Shown here: one piece after another, positions 38,937 to 47,543 of the stretch
Layout of the letters: each line of letters starts with the position of its first letter
Position numbering within the stretch: the first letter of the stretch is position 1
NCBI RefSeq assembly: GCF_009720365.1
Contig: NZ_WBZD01000016.1
Location: forward strand, 124,001 to 188,000
Length of the DNA: 64,000 nucleotides
Reading direction: 5' to 3'
DNA from: Catellatospora paridis
GTDB lineage: Bacteria; Actinomycetota; Actinomycetes; Mycobacteriales; Micromonosporaceae
Notes under the pieces: generated by a model
Databases searched by the model: none
The model's input: the letters and a program-made list of their open reading frames with translations, nothing else
What the model was told of the DNA's origin: nothing
Program-made: the position numbers and the translations under genes

Positions 38937-39710
38937 TCAGCGGCCGATGAACTTCGGCTGGCGGCGCTCCACGAACGCGGTCATGCCCTCGCGCCGGTCC
39001 TCGGTGGCGAACAGCGCCGCGAACAGCTGGGACTCCCAGGCCAGACCGGCCGCGAGGTCGCGGTCCAGGCCGCCGTCGATGGCCATCTTGGCCGCCTTCA
39101 GCGCCTGCGCCGGGCCGTTCACGTAACTCGCGACCAGGGCCTTGGCCTGGTCGTACACCATGTCCGCGGCGCACACCCGGTCGGCGAGCCCGATCTCCAG
39201 GGCCTCCTCGGCGTCGACCATACGGCCGGAGAAGATGATGTCCTTGGCCTTGGCCGGGCCGACCAGGCGCGCCAGCCGCTGGGTGCCGCCCGCGCCGGGG
39301 ATGATGCCCAGCTTGATCTCGGGCTGGCCGAGCTTGGCGTCCTCGGCCACGACCCGCCAGTCGCAGGCGAGCGCCAGCTCGCAGCCGCCGCCGAGGGCGT
39401 AACCGGTGATCGCCGCGACGACCGGCTTCGGGATGCGCGCGACGGCGTCGAAGGCGCTGCTCAGCGCACCGGCGCGAGCCGACATGTCTACGTACGACAT
39501 GTCCGCCATCTCCTTGATGTCGGCGCCGGCCGCGAAGACCTTGGGTCCGCCGTAGACGACGACGGCGGCGATGCGGCTGTCGGCCGTCACGGCCTGCGCG
39601 GCGGCCCGCAGCTCCTCCTGCACCTGAACGTTGAGCGCGTTCATCGGTGGGCGTTCCAACCGGATGGTGCCGATGCCTGCGTCGACTTCCACGTTCACGA
39701 ACTCGCCCAC
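38937..39710 (-). CDS. Enoyl-CoA hydratase/isomerase
   Basis: 257 residues, crotonase fold. It hydrates trans-2-enoyl-CoA in beta-oxidation or amino acid catabolism. Oxyanion-hole segments ([13 protein letters not shown] and [17 protein letters not shown]) and the catalytic Glu region ([18 protein letters not shown]) are present. GTG start with GAGG upstream. The C-terminal helix is ordinary. Its chain-length specificity is unknown. It is divergent from the DUF6232 gene across 80 bp. Confidence 0.93.
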   Translation of the reverse strand: MGEFVNVEVDAGIGTIRLERPPMNALNVQVQEELRAAAQAVTADSRIAAVVVYGGPKVFAAGADIKEMADMSYVDMSARAGALSSAFDAVARIPKPVVAAITGYALGGGCELALACDWRVVAEDAKLGQPEIKLGIIPGAGGTQRLARLVGPAKAKDIIFSGRMVDAEEALEIGLADRVCAADMVYDQAKALVASYVNGPAQALKAAKMAIDGGLDRDLAAGLAWESQLFAALFATEDRREGMTAFVERRQPKFIGR

Positions 39711-39790
39711 CGCTGCCTCCTCATCGAGTGCCGATAGGACGAGCTTAGGCGGTTTGCGTGCATCGCTTACGGTGAGGGCCGGAGGCTGCG

Positions 39791-40267
39791 ATGATCGTCT
39801 ATTACCGCGATCCCGCGGTCGAAGTCACCTCGACCGCGATCCACATCCACGACCGCGTCTTCCGGCTCGAAGAGCTGGAGTACGTCTGGCACCGCGAGAT
39901 CACCGCAGATCCGCGGTCCATGCGCCGGCTGGCCGGGCGCGGCGCCCTCAACGCGGGTGTCGTGGTCGGCGCGGTGCTGGCCCTGCTCGGGCTCATCTAC
40001 CTGGTCGCGGCCACCGTCGGCGATCCCGGCGCGGCGGGCCGGGTGCTGGTGCCGCTGGCCATCGTGGTGCTGCTGGTCGGCCTGGCCGGCCCCGCGCTGG
40101 AGTGGACGCTGCACCGCCTCGACCACAGCTACGACCAGGGCATCTCCATGCACGAGATCTGGGCGGTATGGCGCGGCCGCGAGCTGCTCCTGCTGCGCGT
40201 CGCCGACGAGTCGCGCTTCGGCCGCATCTACCGATCCATCCAGCGCGCCCTCGAACAGCACCGGTAG
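39791..40267 (+). CDS. DUF6232-family membrane protein
   Basis: 158 residues. N-terminal strand region ([33 protein letters not shown]) reminiscent of a PH-like fold, then two membrane helices (about 56-77 and 85-103) and a cytoplasmic tail with the [14 protein letters not shown] strand. This matches the actinobacterial DUF6232 family of unknown function. GGAGG lies five bases before the ATG. Monocistronic, convergent with the YccF gene. Confidence 0.78.
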   Translation: MIVYYRDPAVEVTSTAIHIHDRVFRLEELEYVWHREITADPRSMRRLAGRGALNAGVVVGAVLALLGLIYLVAATVGDPGAAGRVLVPLAIVVLLVGLAGPALEWTLHRLDHSYDQGISMHEIWAVWRGRELLLLRVADESRFGRIYRSIQRALEQHR

Positions 40268-40301
40268 CGCAGCCGCCACCGGCCCGCGGCGGTCGCACGG
40301 C

Positions 40302-40339
40302 GGCCCGCTCGTTCCGGAACGTCACCGGACGAGCGGGCC
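40302..40339. terminator. Bidirectional hairpin, DUF6232/YccF
   Basis: Perfect 11-bp arms GGCCCGCTCGT (40302-40312) and complement (40329-40339) around a loop that itself contains GTTCCGGAAC. Lies between convergent stops. Confidence 0.65.
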
Positions 40340-40357
40340 ACGGCACGGACAGGCCGG

Positions 40358-40735
40358 TCAGGGGCGCTCGACGATCTCTCGGCCGAGCGGCCACAGCGCG
40401 GCCGGCACCAGCTTGAAGTTGGCGACGCCGAACGGGATGCCGATCAGCGTGATGCACAGCGCGATGCCGGCGACGATGTGGGTCAGCGCCAGCCACCAGC
40501 CCGCCACGATCAGCCAGACGACGTTGGCCAGCGTGGAGGCCAGCCCGGCACTGGGCTTCTCCACGATGGTGTACCCGAACGGCCACAGCGCGTACCGGGC
40601 GATCCGGAACGAGGCCACGCCGAACGGAATGGTCACGATCAGGATGAAGCAGATGATGCCCGCCAGGCCGTACGCGATGGCCAGCAGGAAACCGCTGCCG
40701 AAGATGAACCACAGAATGTTCAGGAGCGTGCGCAT
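40358..40735 (-). CDS. YccF-domain inner membrane protein
   Basis: 125 residues made of two YccF repeats, each with a helix pair and the conserved ITLIGIPFGVANFKL / IVTIPFGVASFRIARYALWPFG pattern. Membrane protein of unknown function found widely in bacteria. The start MRTLLNILWFIFG is the family's standard N-terminus. The gene is about 140 bp from the start of the ABC ATPase gene's 3' end on the same strand. Confidence 0.88.
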   Translation of the reverse strand: MRTLLNILWFIFGSGFLLAIAYGLAGIICFILIVTIPFGVASFRIARYALWPFGYTIVEKPSAGLASTLANVVWLIVAGWWLALTHIVAGIALCITLIGIPFGVANFKLVPAALWPLGREIVERP

Positions 40736-40876
40736 ACCTACGATCGTGACCGGTCGGAGCAAGGCCGGCGGCGGTTCCGCCCACCTGGGCGGCGGCGACC
40801 GCACCGACCAGGGCGGACCGTGTCCGCAGCCGCGGCGCGCCCGGTGACCGGGTGCCGCGATCTCAGCGGGCGCGGG

Positions 40877-41725
40877 TCAGCGGGCGCGGGCGGTGAAGCG
40901 GCCCTCGACCGAGGTGACCTCCAGCGGCAGGCCGAACGTCGCCGACAGGTTGTCCGACGTGATCGTCTCCGGGATCGGCCCGGCCGCGACGATGCCGCCC
41001 TCACGCAGCAGCAGCGCGTGCGTGAAGCTCGGCGGGATCTCCTCGACGTGGTGCGTCACCAGCACCAGCGCGGGGGCGTCGGGGTCGGCGGCCAGCTCGG
41101 ACAGCCGCGCCACCAGGTCCTCCCGGCCGCCCAGGTCCAGCCCGGCCGCGGGCTCGTCCAGCAGCAGCAGCTCGGGGTCGGTCATCAGGGCGCGAGCGAT
41201 CTGGGTGCGCTTGCGCTCGCCCTCGGAGAGCGTGCCGTACTGGCGCTGGGCCAGCCCGGCCATGCCCCACTCGTCGAGCAGCTCGGCGGCTCGGGCTTCG
41301 TCCATCGGGTCGTAGGACTCGTTGAAGCGGCCCACCACCGACCAGGACGCGGTGACCACCACGTCGCGGACCAGCTCGCCCGGGGGCACCCGCTCGGCCA
41401 GCGCCGCCGTGGACAGCCCGATCCGGGTGCGCAGCTCGTTCATGTCGACGCGGCCGATGCGCTCGCCGAGCACGTACACCGCGCCCTTGGTCGGGTGCGC
41501 GCGGCCCGCGGCCAGGTGCAGCAGCGTGGTCTTGCCCGCCCCGTTGGGGCCGAGCACCACCCAGCGCTCGTCCAGCTCGACCCGCCACGAGATGTCACGC
41601 AGCAGGTGCTTGCCCTCGCGTACGACGTCGACGGCTTCGGCGGCGATCACGAGATCGGGGTCGTCCGGGGCGACGGCCCGGTTGACCTCGTGGACGTTCT
41701 GGGCGACGCGGTGCAGTCCTGACAC
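40877..41725 (-). CDS. ABC transporter ATP-binding protein (stand-alone)
   Basis: 282 residues. Walker A GPNGAGKTT, Q-loop region, signature LSEGERKR, Walker B LLLLDEPAAGLD and an H-loop VTHHVEEIPP. The family resembles ModF-like/unpaired ATPases in actinomycetes that have no adjacent permease. GTG 41725 is chosen as the most plausible start (VSGLHRVAQ); a GGATAT box lies 5 nt upstream. The in-frame extension upstream has no family similarity. Divergent from another ABC operon across 137 bp. Confidence 0.88.
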   Translation of the reverse strand: MSGLHRVAQNVHEVNRAVAPDDPDLVIAAEAVDVVREGKHLLRDISWRVELDERWVVLGPNGAGKTTLLHLAAGRAHPTKGAVYVLGERIGRVDMNELRTRIGLSTAALAERVPPGELVRDVVVTASWSVVGRFNESYDPMDEARAAELLDEWGMAGLAQRQYGTLSEGERKRTQIARALMTDPELLLLDEPAAGLDLGGREDLVARLSELAADPDAPALVLVTHHVEEIPPSFTHALLLREGGIVAAGPIPETITSDNLSATFGLPLEVTSVEGRFTARAR

Positions 41726-41862
41726 AGGCGATATCCAATCACGCTCGCCCCCGCACCGGTGCGACCTGCCAGCCAGATCACAGTCTGGCCGCCGCCGGGA
41801 CCCCACGACCGCCGCCGGATCGCATACGGTGTGGCGGCACACAGACCGATTGGGGAGGCGCT

Positions 41863-42870
41863 GTGACCGCCGTGATCGAGATCAGCGGGCTGTGCAAGAC
41901 GTTCCACAGCCTGTTTCGCGAGGAGAAGACCGCGCTCGACGGATTCGACATGTACGTCGAGAAGGGCCAGGTCCACGGCTTCCTCGGACCCAACGGCTCG
42001 GGCAAGACCACCACGTTGCGTACGCTGCTCGGCCTGCTGCGGCCCGACGAGGGAGAGATGCGGATCCTCGACACGCCCAGCGCCCGGTTCGGCGACGTGG
42101 CCCACCGGGTCGGCGCGATCGTCGAGAGCCCGGCCTTCTTCACCCCGTTCAGCGGGCGCAAGACCCTCCAGTTGCTGGCCACCGCGGGCGGGCTGCCCCG
42201 CGGCCGGGTGGACGAGGCGCTGACCACGGTCGGGCTGCGCGACCGCGCCGACGAGCCGGTCAAGGTGTACTCGCTCGGCATGCGCCAGCGGCTCGCCGTC
42301 GCGTCCGCCCTGCTCAAGCAGCCGGAACTGCTGATCCTGGACGAGCCCGCGAACGGGCTGGACCCCTCCGGCATCCACGCCATGCGCACCCTGATGAGCG
42401 ACCTCGCCGCCCAGGGCGTCACCGTGCTGCTCTCCAGCCACCTGCTGTCCGAGATCGAGCAGGTCTGCGACTCGGTCACCATCATCGACCGCGGCCGCCG
42501 GGTCGCCCACGGCCCCGTCTCGGTGGTGTTGGCCGGGCACGACACCGGCGAGCACCTGGTTCGTGTCGCCGACACCGAGCAGGCCGCGCAGCTGCTGCGG
42601 GCGGCGGGCGCGACGGTGCGCACGGCCGACGGCGCGCTGTTCGTCGCCGGCGTCAGCGGCCCGGCCGCGATCAGCGAGGCGCTCGGCCGGGCCGGTCTCT
42701 GGCTGACCGAGCTCACCCCGCTCACCCCCGACCTGGAGAGCGTCTTCCTGGACCTCACCGGCACCCGGCCCGTCCCCGACGCCCCTCCGCAGGTCGCGGT
42801 GCCGACGCGCCGCCGCCCGCCCACGGACAACTTCATCGACCTCGACGTGCGAAGCGAGGAGCAAGCATGA
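41863..42870 (+). CDS. ABC transporter ATP-binding protein
   Basis: 335 residues, GTG start with GGGGAGG upstream. Walker A GPNGSGKTTT, signature YSLGMRQR, Walker B LLILDEPANGLDP and a conserved switch SSHLLSEIEQ. The C-terminal 100 residues are the extension typical of DrrA/CcmA-type exporters. Its partner is the permease at 42893, linked through a 9-codon ORF: the stop TGA forms ATGA with that ORF's ATG. Confidence 0.93.
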   Translation: MTAVIEISGLCKTFHSLFREEKTALDGFDMYVEKGQVHGFLGPNGSGKTTTLRTLLGLLRPDEGEMRILDTPSARFGDVAHRVGAIVESPAFFTPFSGRKTLQLLATAGGLPRGRVDEALTTVGLRDRADEPVKVYSLGMRQRLAVASALLKQPELLILDEPANGLDPSGIHAMRTLMSDLAAQGVTVLLSSHLLSEIEQVCDSVTIIDRGRRVAHGPVSVVLAGHDTGEHLVRVADTEQAAQLLRAAGATVRTADGALFVAGVSGPAAISEALGRAGLWLTELTPLTPDLESVFLDLTGTRPVPDAPPQVAVPTRRRPPTDNFIDLDVRSEEQA

Positions 42871-42896
42871 GCGAGCGCAGCGAGGAGACGGCATGA
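42867..42896 (+). CDS. 9-codon linker ORF between ABC ATPase and permease
   Basis: ATG overlaps the ATPase stop (ATGA) and its own TGA overlaps the permease ATG (ATGA). The peptide would be MSERSEETA. The DNA is GAGCGAG/AGCGAGG repetitive, as is the segment just upstream (GAAGCGAGGAGCAAGC). It includes GAGGAG, a Shine-Dalgarno for the permease. It is probably a coupling device rather than a functional peptide. Confidence 0.4.
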   Translation: MSERSEETA

Positions 42897-43867
42897 ATCT
42901 GGTGCGTGCGGAGGTGAGCCGGCTGCTGTCGCGGCGGTTCACCCACGTCATGGTGATCGGCCTGCTCGCCGTCTTCGGTATCACGGCCGCGACGACGCTG
43001 GCCAGCTCGGCGCGGCCCGGCGGTGAGGCCTGGGCATCCGCGGAACGGACCGCTGCGGAACGGCGTGCGAGCCTGATCGAGTTCAAGGCCAACTGCGAGG
43101 CGGCGTTCCGCCAGGACAGGGAGGCCGCGGAGGACGCGTTCACCGGCGGCTGCGACGCCGCGGGCGATCCGGCCGACGTCCAGGCCTGGCACTACCTCGA
43201 GGACGCGTTCGTGTTCGAGCAGGAGATCCGGGGCCTGACCGTCTTCCTGGCGGTGTATCTCAGCTTCTTCGCCTTCGTGATCGCGGCATCGTTCATCGGG
43301 GCCGAGATGAGCAGCGGCGGCATCACCAACCTGCTGCTGTGGCGACCGCAGCGCTCCTCGATCCTCGGGGCCAAGCTCGCCGCGCTGACCGGCTGCGTCG
43401 CGCTGTTCTCGACCCTGTTCACGGTGCTCTACGTGGGTGTGTTCTATCTGATCGCGTACACCTCGGGCTGGACCGGCGACGTCGACGCGGCCTTCTGGGT
43501 CGAGCTCGCCGGGCTGAGCGGGCGCGGCATCGCGCTGTCGGCGGCCGCCGCGGCGTGCGCCTTCGCGCTGGCCACGCTGGCCCGGCACACGGCGGCCGCA
43601 CTGGGCATCGCGGTCGGCTACTTCCTGGTCTGGGAGGCGGGCGCGCGCATCGTCTTCGAGATCGGCGGCATGCTGCCGTACGACCCGTACTTCCTGTCCA
43701 GCTACCTGTCCGCCTTCGTCACCGGCGACCTGAAGTACTGGTCAGGCCTGGACGGCTCGGGCGACCTGGTGATCACCCGGCTCAGTGGCGGCATGGTCCT
43801 GGCGGGTCTCACGGCCGCCCTGATCGCCGCCGCGTTCGCGAACTTCCGCCGCCGCGACCTGACCTGA
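42893..43867 (+). CDS. ABC transporter permease
   Basis: 324 residues with six hydrophobic segments; a large loop (about residues 40-110) follows the first helix. The ABC2-type pattern AEMSSGGITNLLLWRPQRSSILGAKLAAL near the middle is typical of exporters that pair with DrrA-like ATPases. The substrate is unknown. It is translated in close coupling with the ATPase. It ends 15 bp before a strong hairpin. Confidence 0.88.
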   Translation: MNLVRAEVSRLLSRRFTHVMVIGLLAVFGITAATTLASSARPGGEAWASAERTAAERRASLIEFKANCEAAFRQDREAAEDAFTGGCDAAGDPADVQAWHYLEDAFVFEQEIRGLTVFLAVYLSFFAFVIAASFIGAEMSSGGITNLLLWRPQRSSILGAKLAALTGCVALFSTLFTVLYVGVFYLIAYTSGWTGDVDAAFWVELAGLSGRGIALSAAAAACAFALATLARHTAAALGIAVGYFLVWEAGARIVFEIGGMLPYDPYFLSSYLSAFVTGDLKYWSGLDGSGDLVITRLSGGMVLAGLTAALIAAAFANFRRRDLT

Positions 43868-43881
43868 CCCTCCTGCCGGGC

Positions 43882-43914
43882 GCGAGGGGGATGAGTCGAT
43901 CTCATCCCCCTCGC
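43882..43914. terminator. Bidirectional terminator, ABC permease/ROK
   Basis: Perfect 14-bp arms GCGAGGGGGATGAG (43882-43895) and complement (43901-43914) with a 5-nt TCGAT loop, between convergent stops. A short TT follows on the plus strand. Confidence 0.8.
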
Positions 43915-43930
43915 TTCACGCGGTGGAGAC

Positions 43931-45121
43931 TCAGTCGACGGTGGAACCGAAGACCTCGTCGCGGACCGCGTCGAGGGCGGTGAGCAGCGCGCCTTGGAGC
44001 ACGGGTTCGTCGGCGACGCCGGTCACCACGACCCGCGGGGCCACCGGGCTGATCGCGGCGACCTCGTGCTGCACGCGCTCGGCCAGCGGCGTGCCGCCTG
44101 CCGCGCCGACCTCGCCGGCCAGCACGACCAGCGGCGGGTCGAGCACGATGCAGGAGGCGGCCACGCCCAGCGCCAGCCGCCGGGCGACCTCGTCGAGCAC
44201 GGGACCGCCCTTGGTGCCGGCCGCGATGGCCGCCTTGACCGCCTCGGCCGCGGTGCCCGCCCGGAAGCCGTGTTCGCGGGCCACCTGGCGGACCGCGTCC
44301 GCGCCCGCGACCTGCTGGAAGGCGCCCTTGCCGCGCCGACTGACCTCGCGCGGGATCTCCGCGCCGGGCACCGGCAGGTAGCCGATCTCGCCCGCCGCGC
44401 CGGAGGTGCCGCGGTGCAGCCGGCCGCCGAGCATGACGGCCAGACCGGTGCCCTGGCCGATCCAGACCAGCAGGAAGTCGCCGACCTCGCGGGCCGCGCC
44501 CGCGTGGGCCTCGGCGACGGCGGCCAGGTTCACGTCGTTCTCGAACACGATCGTGGTGTGCAGGTCGTCGCGCAGGGCCGCGGCCAGGCCGCGCTGCCAG
44601 CGGGGCAGGTTGAAGGCGAAGACGATGTCGCCGGTGTTCGGGTCGACCAGACCCGGGGTGCCCAGCACTATCCGCCGCACGTCGCCGAGCTGCGCGCCGG
44701 CCTGCTCGGCCGCCTGGACGACGGCGTTGTGCACCAGCCGGACCGGGTCCTCGCCGCCGCCGTTCGCGTCCGGCTTGGTGGAGACCTCCACCCGGCCCAC
44801 CACCGCGCCCGTGATGTCGGCACAGGCGGCCACCACGTGCTCGTCGCCCACCTCGACGCCCACCACGTATGCGCTGTTCGGGGCGACGTTGTAGAGCTGC
44901 GCGTTGGGCCCGCGCCCGCCCGCCTGCTCGCCGACCCGGCGCACCAGGCCGCGCTCCTCCAGCCGCTCGACCAGCTGGGAGGCGGTGACCTTGGAGAGTC
45001 CGGTCAGCTCGCCGAGCTGGGAACGGGTGAGCGGGCCCCGGGCCAGCAGCAGCTCGAGCGCGGCGCGGTCGTTCAGCGCGCGGAGCAGTCGAGGGGTGCC
45101 GGGTTGGGAAACTGCGGCCAT
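43931..45121 (-). CDS. ROK-family transcriptional regulator lacking zinc ligands
   Basis: 396 residues. N-terminal winged helix (LLLARGPLTRSQLGELTGLSKVTASQLVERLEERG), then an ROK sugar-kinase-like domain with FENDVNLAAVAEA and WIGQGTGLAVML. The usual zinc site is missing: the GEIGH His is Tyr (GEIGY) and the CxCGxxGCxE cluster is replaced by EVSRRGKGAFQQ. It likely represses the divergent GH3 gene and perhaps itself in response to a sugar. TAGGAT lies 8 nt before the ATG. Confidence 0.88.
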   Translation of the reverse strand: MAAVSQPGTPRLLRALNDRAALELLLARGPLTRSQLGELTGLSKVTASQLVERLEERGLVRRVGEQAGGRGPNAQLYNVAPNSAYVVGVEVGDEHVVAACADITGAVVGRVEVSTKPDANGGGEDPVRLVHNAVVQAAEQAGAQLGDVRRIVLGTPGLVDPNTGDIVFAFNLPRWQRGLAAALRDDLHTTIVFENDVNLAAVAEAHAGAAREVGDFLLVWIGQGTGLAVMLGGRLHRGTSGAAGEIGYLPVPGAEIPREVSRRGKGAFQQVAGADAVRQVAREHGFRAGTAAEAVKAAIAAGTKGGPVLDEVARRLALGVAASCIVLDPPLVVLAGEVGAAGGTPLAERVQHEVAAISPVAPRVVVTGVADEPVLQGALLTALDAVRDEVFGSTVD

Positions 45122-45179
45122 GGTGCGTCATCCTAGAGTTCGGCGTGCAGCAACACCGGTATCGGCGCGCGCTGGCTTT

Positions 45180-45237
45180 TAGTAAAGTTTCTTATTAGAT
45201 TGGGTTACCTTAACCGGTACGGCCGTAGCCTACGGCC
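45180..45237. promoter_or_regulatory. Cluster of three inverted repeats in ROK/GH3 intergenic region
   Basis: TAGTAAAGTTTCTTA (45180-45194) resembles the AAACTTT-centred operators of ROK regulators. GGTTACCTTAACC (45203-45215) has perfect 5-bp arms. GGCCGTAGCCTACGGCC (45221-45237) has perfect 8-bp arms around one base. All lie between the divergent starts at 45121 and 45324. Confidence 0.6.
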
Positions 45238-45323
45238 TACGCGCACAAAACCACTATGGATGGCAAGACCCGACACACTGGCCGAAGGGCCCACCACCAA
45301 GTCGGGTCGAAGCGGAGGACACC

Positions 45324-46772
45324 GTGACCACTGATCCAGGTCTGCGCCGGCTTGCACTGCGCACCATGCTCGCCGCGTTCCCGGGCCACACCGCCCCCGA
45401 CTGGGCCACCCGCCTGCTCGGCGAAGGCCTGGCCGGCTACACGCTGTTCGGGTTCAACGTGGCCGACCCGGTGCAGCTCGCCGGGCTCACCGCGCAGCTG
45501 CGCGCCGCGCGCCGCGACACCCTGATCGCCATCGACGAGGAGGGCGGCGACGTCACCCGGCTCGCCCACCGCACCGGGAGCCCGTACCCGGGCAACGCGG
45601 CGCTGGGCGCGATCGGCGACCTGGACCTGACCCGCCGCGTCTACCACTCCATCGGCCGGGAGCTGGCCGACGTCGGCATCAACCTGAACCTCGCGCCGAC
45701 CGTCGACGTCAACACCGCCACCGACAACCCGGTCATCGGCACCCGCTCGTTCGGCGCGGACCCGGTCCGCGTCGCCGCGCACGCCGCCGCGGCCGTGGTC
45801 GGCCTGCAGCAGGCCGGCGTCGCCGCCTGCGCCAAGCACTTCCCCGGGCACGGCGCGACCATCGCCGACTCCCACCTCGAGCTGCCGACCGTCGACGTGT
45901 CCCCGCAGCTGCTGCGCGACCGCGAGCTGCCCCCGTTCGCGGCCGTCATCGCGGCGGGCACCAAGGCGATCATGACGGCGCACATCCGGGTGCCCGCGAT
46001 CACCGGCGACGACCCGGCCACCTTCAGCGAGACGCTGCTCGTGGACGTGCTGCGCAAGGAGTACGGCTTCACCGGTTGCGTGGTCACCGACGCGCTGGAG
46101 ATGCAGGGCGCGGCACGGGCCGCGGGCGGCATCGGCCCGGCGGCGGTGCGGGCCCTGCGGGCCGGCGCGGACCTGCTGTGCCTCGGCGCCGACATCGACC
46201 TGGAGATCACCGAGCATGTCGCCGCCGCGATCGCCGGTGCGATCGCCGACGGCACGCTGCCCGTCGCGCGGGTCGAGCAGGCCGTCGCCCGCAACCAATC
46301 CCTCGCCGCCTGGACGCACGGCATCGAGGAGATCGAGCTCAGCCCGCGGCTGGGCTACGACGCGGCGCGGCGCGCGGTGAGTGTCGAGGGCAGCCTGACC
46401 GGCTTCGAGCAGCCGTTCGTGGTGCAGCTGCGGGCCGGGCACACCATCGCCGAGGGCGCGGTGCCGTGGGGCCTGTCCCCGCACCTCGACGGCACCCCGC
46501 AGCTGGCCGTGGCCGCCGACGAGACCAGCGCCGGCGCGCTCATCGACGCCGCCGCCGGGCGGCCGATCGTGCTCGTCGGCCGGCACACCCACCGCAACCC
46601 CGCCGCCCGGTCACTGGCCGAGCAGCTGGCCGCGGTGCACCCGCTGGCCGTGGTGGAGATGGGCTGGCCCGCCGGGTGGCGGCCGAGCGGCGTGAAGGCC
46701 TTCGTCACCACGTACGGCGCGAGCCACGCCAACGGCCGCGCCGCCGCCGAGATCCTGGGCCTCGCCTCGTAA
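45324..46772 (+). CDS. Glycoside hydrolase family 3 (NagZ-like)
   Basis: 482 residues. The N-terminal barrel has the NagZ-type features: IDEEGGDVTRL, KHFPGHGATIADSH (His general acid with Asp) and the nucleophile Asp in VVTDALEMQGA. It should cleave beta-N-acetylglucosaminides or related glycosides. The final 140 residues form an alpha/beta domain of GH3 C-terminal type. No signal peptide, so cytoplasmic. Controlled in all likelihood by the divergent ROK regulator. Confidence 0.92.
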   Translation: MTTDPGLRRLALRTMLAAFPGHTAPDWATRLLGEGLAGYTLFGFNVADPVQLAGLTAQLRAARRDTLIAIDEEGGDVTRLAHRTGSPYPGNAALGAIGDLDLTRRVYHSIGRELADVGINLNLAPTVDVNTATDNPVIGTRSFGADPVRVAAHAAAAVVGLQQAGVAACAKHFPGHGATIADSHLELPTVDVSPQLLRDRELPPFAAVIAAGTKAIMTAHIRVPAITGDDPATFSETLLVDVLRKEYGFTGCVVTDALEMQGAARAAGGIGPAAVRALRAGADLLCLGADIDLEITEHVAAAIAGAIADGTLPVARVEQAVARNQSLAAWTHGIEEIELSPRLGYDAARRAVSVEGSLTGFEQPFVVQLRAGHTIAEGAVPWGLSPHLDGTPQLAVAADETSAGALIDAAAGRPIVLVGRHTHRNPAARSLAEQLAAVHPLAVVEMGWPAGWRPSGVKAFVTTYGASHANGRAAAEILGLAS

Positions 46773-46822
46773 CCGGCGTCACGTCCCTCCGGACTGGACT
46801 GCCGGTCCGGCTCGATGGCAGT

Positions 46823-46857
46823 ATTCATGCTCACGCATCTAATGCGTGAGCATGAAT
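46823..46857. promoter_or_regulatory. Perfect 16-bp palindrome ahead of flavin reductase
   Basis: ATTCATGCTCACGCAT (46823-46838) and its exact complement (46842-46857) are separated by CTA. It ends 23 bp before the GTG start, within the promoter or leader. Length and perfection suggest a dimeric repressor operator; a transcript hairpin is also possible. Confidence 0.6.
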
Positions 46858-46880
46858 CATTTCCGACGGGAGAACCGGCC

Positions 46881-47441
46881 GTGCCGCACGACGACCCGAG
46901 CACCTACCTCTTCCTGCTCGCTGGGGCGCGGGAAGGCGGCAACACCGAGACGCTGGCCCGCGCCGCCGCCGCCGAACTGCCCGCACACGCCAAGCAGACC
47001 TGGCTCGACCTGCGCGAGCTGCCGCTGGCCCCGTTCGACGACGTCCGGCACGCCGGCGACGGCGTCTACCCCCAGCCCGAGGGTGCCGAGAAGATCCTGC
47101 TCGACGCCACTCTGGCCGCCGACAACCTGGTCATCGTCTCGCCGCTGTACTGGTACAGCGTGTCCGCGTCCGCCAAGCTCTACCTCGACTACTGGGCAGG
47201 CTGGCTGCGCGTGCCCGGCGCCGGCTTCAAAGCCCGGATGCGCGGCAGGACGCTGTGGACGGTCAGCGTGCTCAGCTCCACCGACCACACCACCGCCGAC
47301 CCGCTCGTCGGCACCCTGCGCCTGTCCGCCGAGTACCTGAAGATGAACTGGGGCGGCGCCCTGCTGGGCTACGGCAACCGCCCCGGCGACATCACCGCCG
47401 ACTCCGAAGCCCTCACCCGCGCAAAGACCTTCTTCGGCTGA
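46881..47441 (+). CDS. NAD(P)H-dependent flavin reductase/flavodoxin-fold oxidoreductase
   Basis: 186 residues from GTG 46881 (GGGAGA upstream); longer in-frame starts fall inside the palindrome. Flavodoxin-like fold: LLAGAREGGNTETLARAA is the FMN phosphate loop and SPLYWYSVSASAKLYLDYW matches the flavin-binding turn of NADPH-dependent FMN reductases and quinone reductases. It may reduce quinones, azo compounds or other xenobiotics. A palindrome in front suggests inducible expression. Convergent with NAD-GDH. Confidence 0.85.
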   Translation: MPHDDPSTYLFLLAGAREGGNTETLARAAAAELPAHAKQTWLDLRELPLAPFDDVRHAGDGVYPQPEGAEKILLDATLAADNLVIVSPLYWYSVSASAKLYLDYWAGWLRVPGAGFKARMRGRTLWTVSVLSSTDHTTADPLVGTLRLSAEYLKMNWGGALLGYGNRPGDITADSEALTRAKTFFG

Positions 47442-47456
47442 CCCGCACCTCGAGAC

Positions 47457-47535
47457 CGCGACGATCTTGCGCGAGCTGTTGGGGATACGCCCTGTTCGGG
47501 CGTGTCATCCCCACAGTCCACGCAAGATCGTCGCG
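47457..47535. repeat. Long nested intergenic palindrome, ACGATCTTG type
   Basis: Perfect 15-bp outer arms CGCGACGATCTTGCG (47457-47471) and complement (47521-47535). Inside is a second stem with GGGGAT/ATCCCC and ACGCCC/GGGCGT around TGTTC. In total 79 bp between convergent stops. The ACGATCTTG core recurs as a half-element at about 59527-59535. Confidence 0.75.
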
Positions 47536-47543
47536 ACGGCGGG

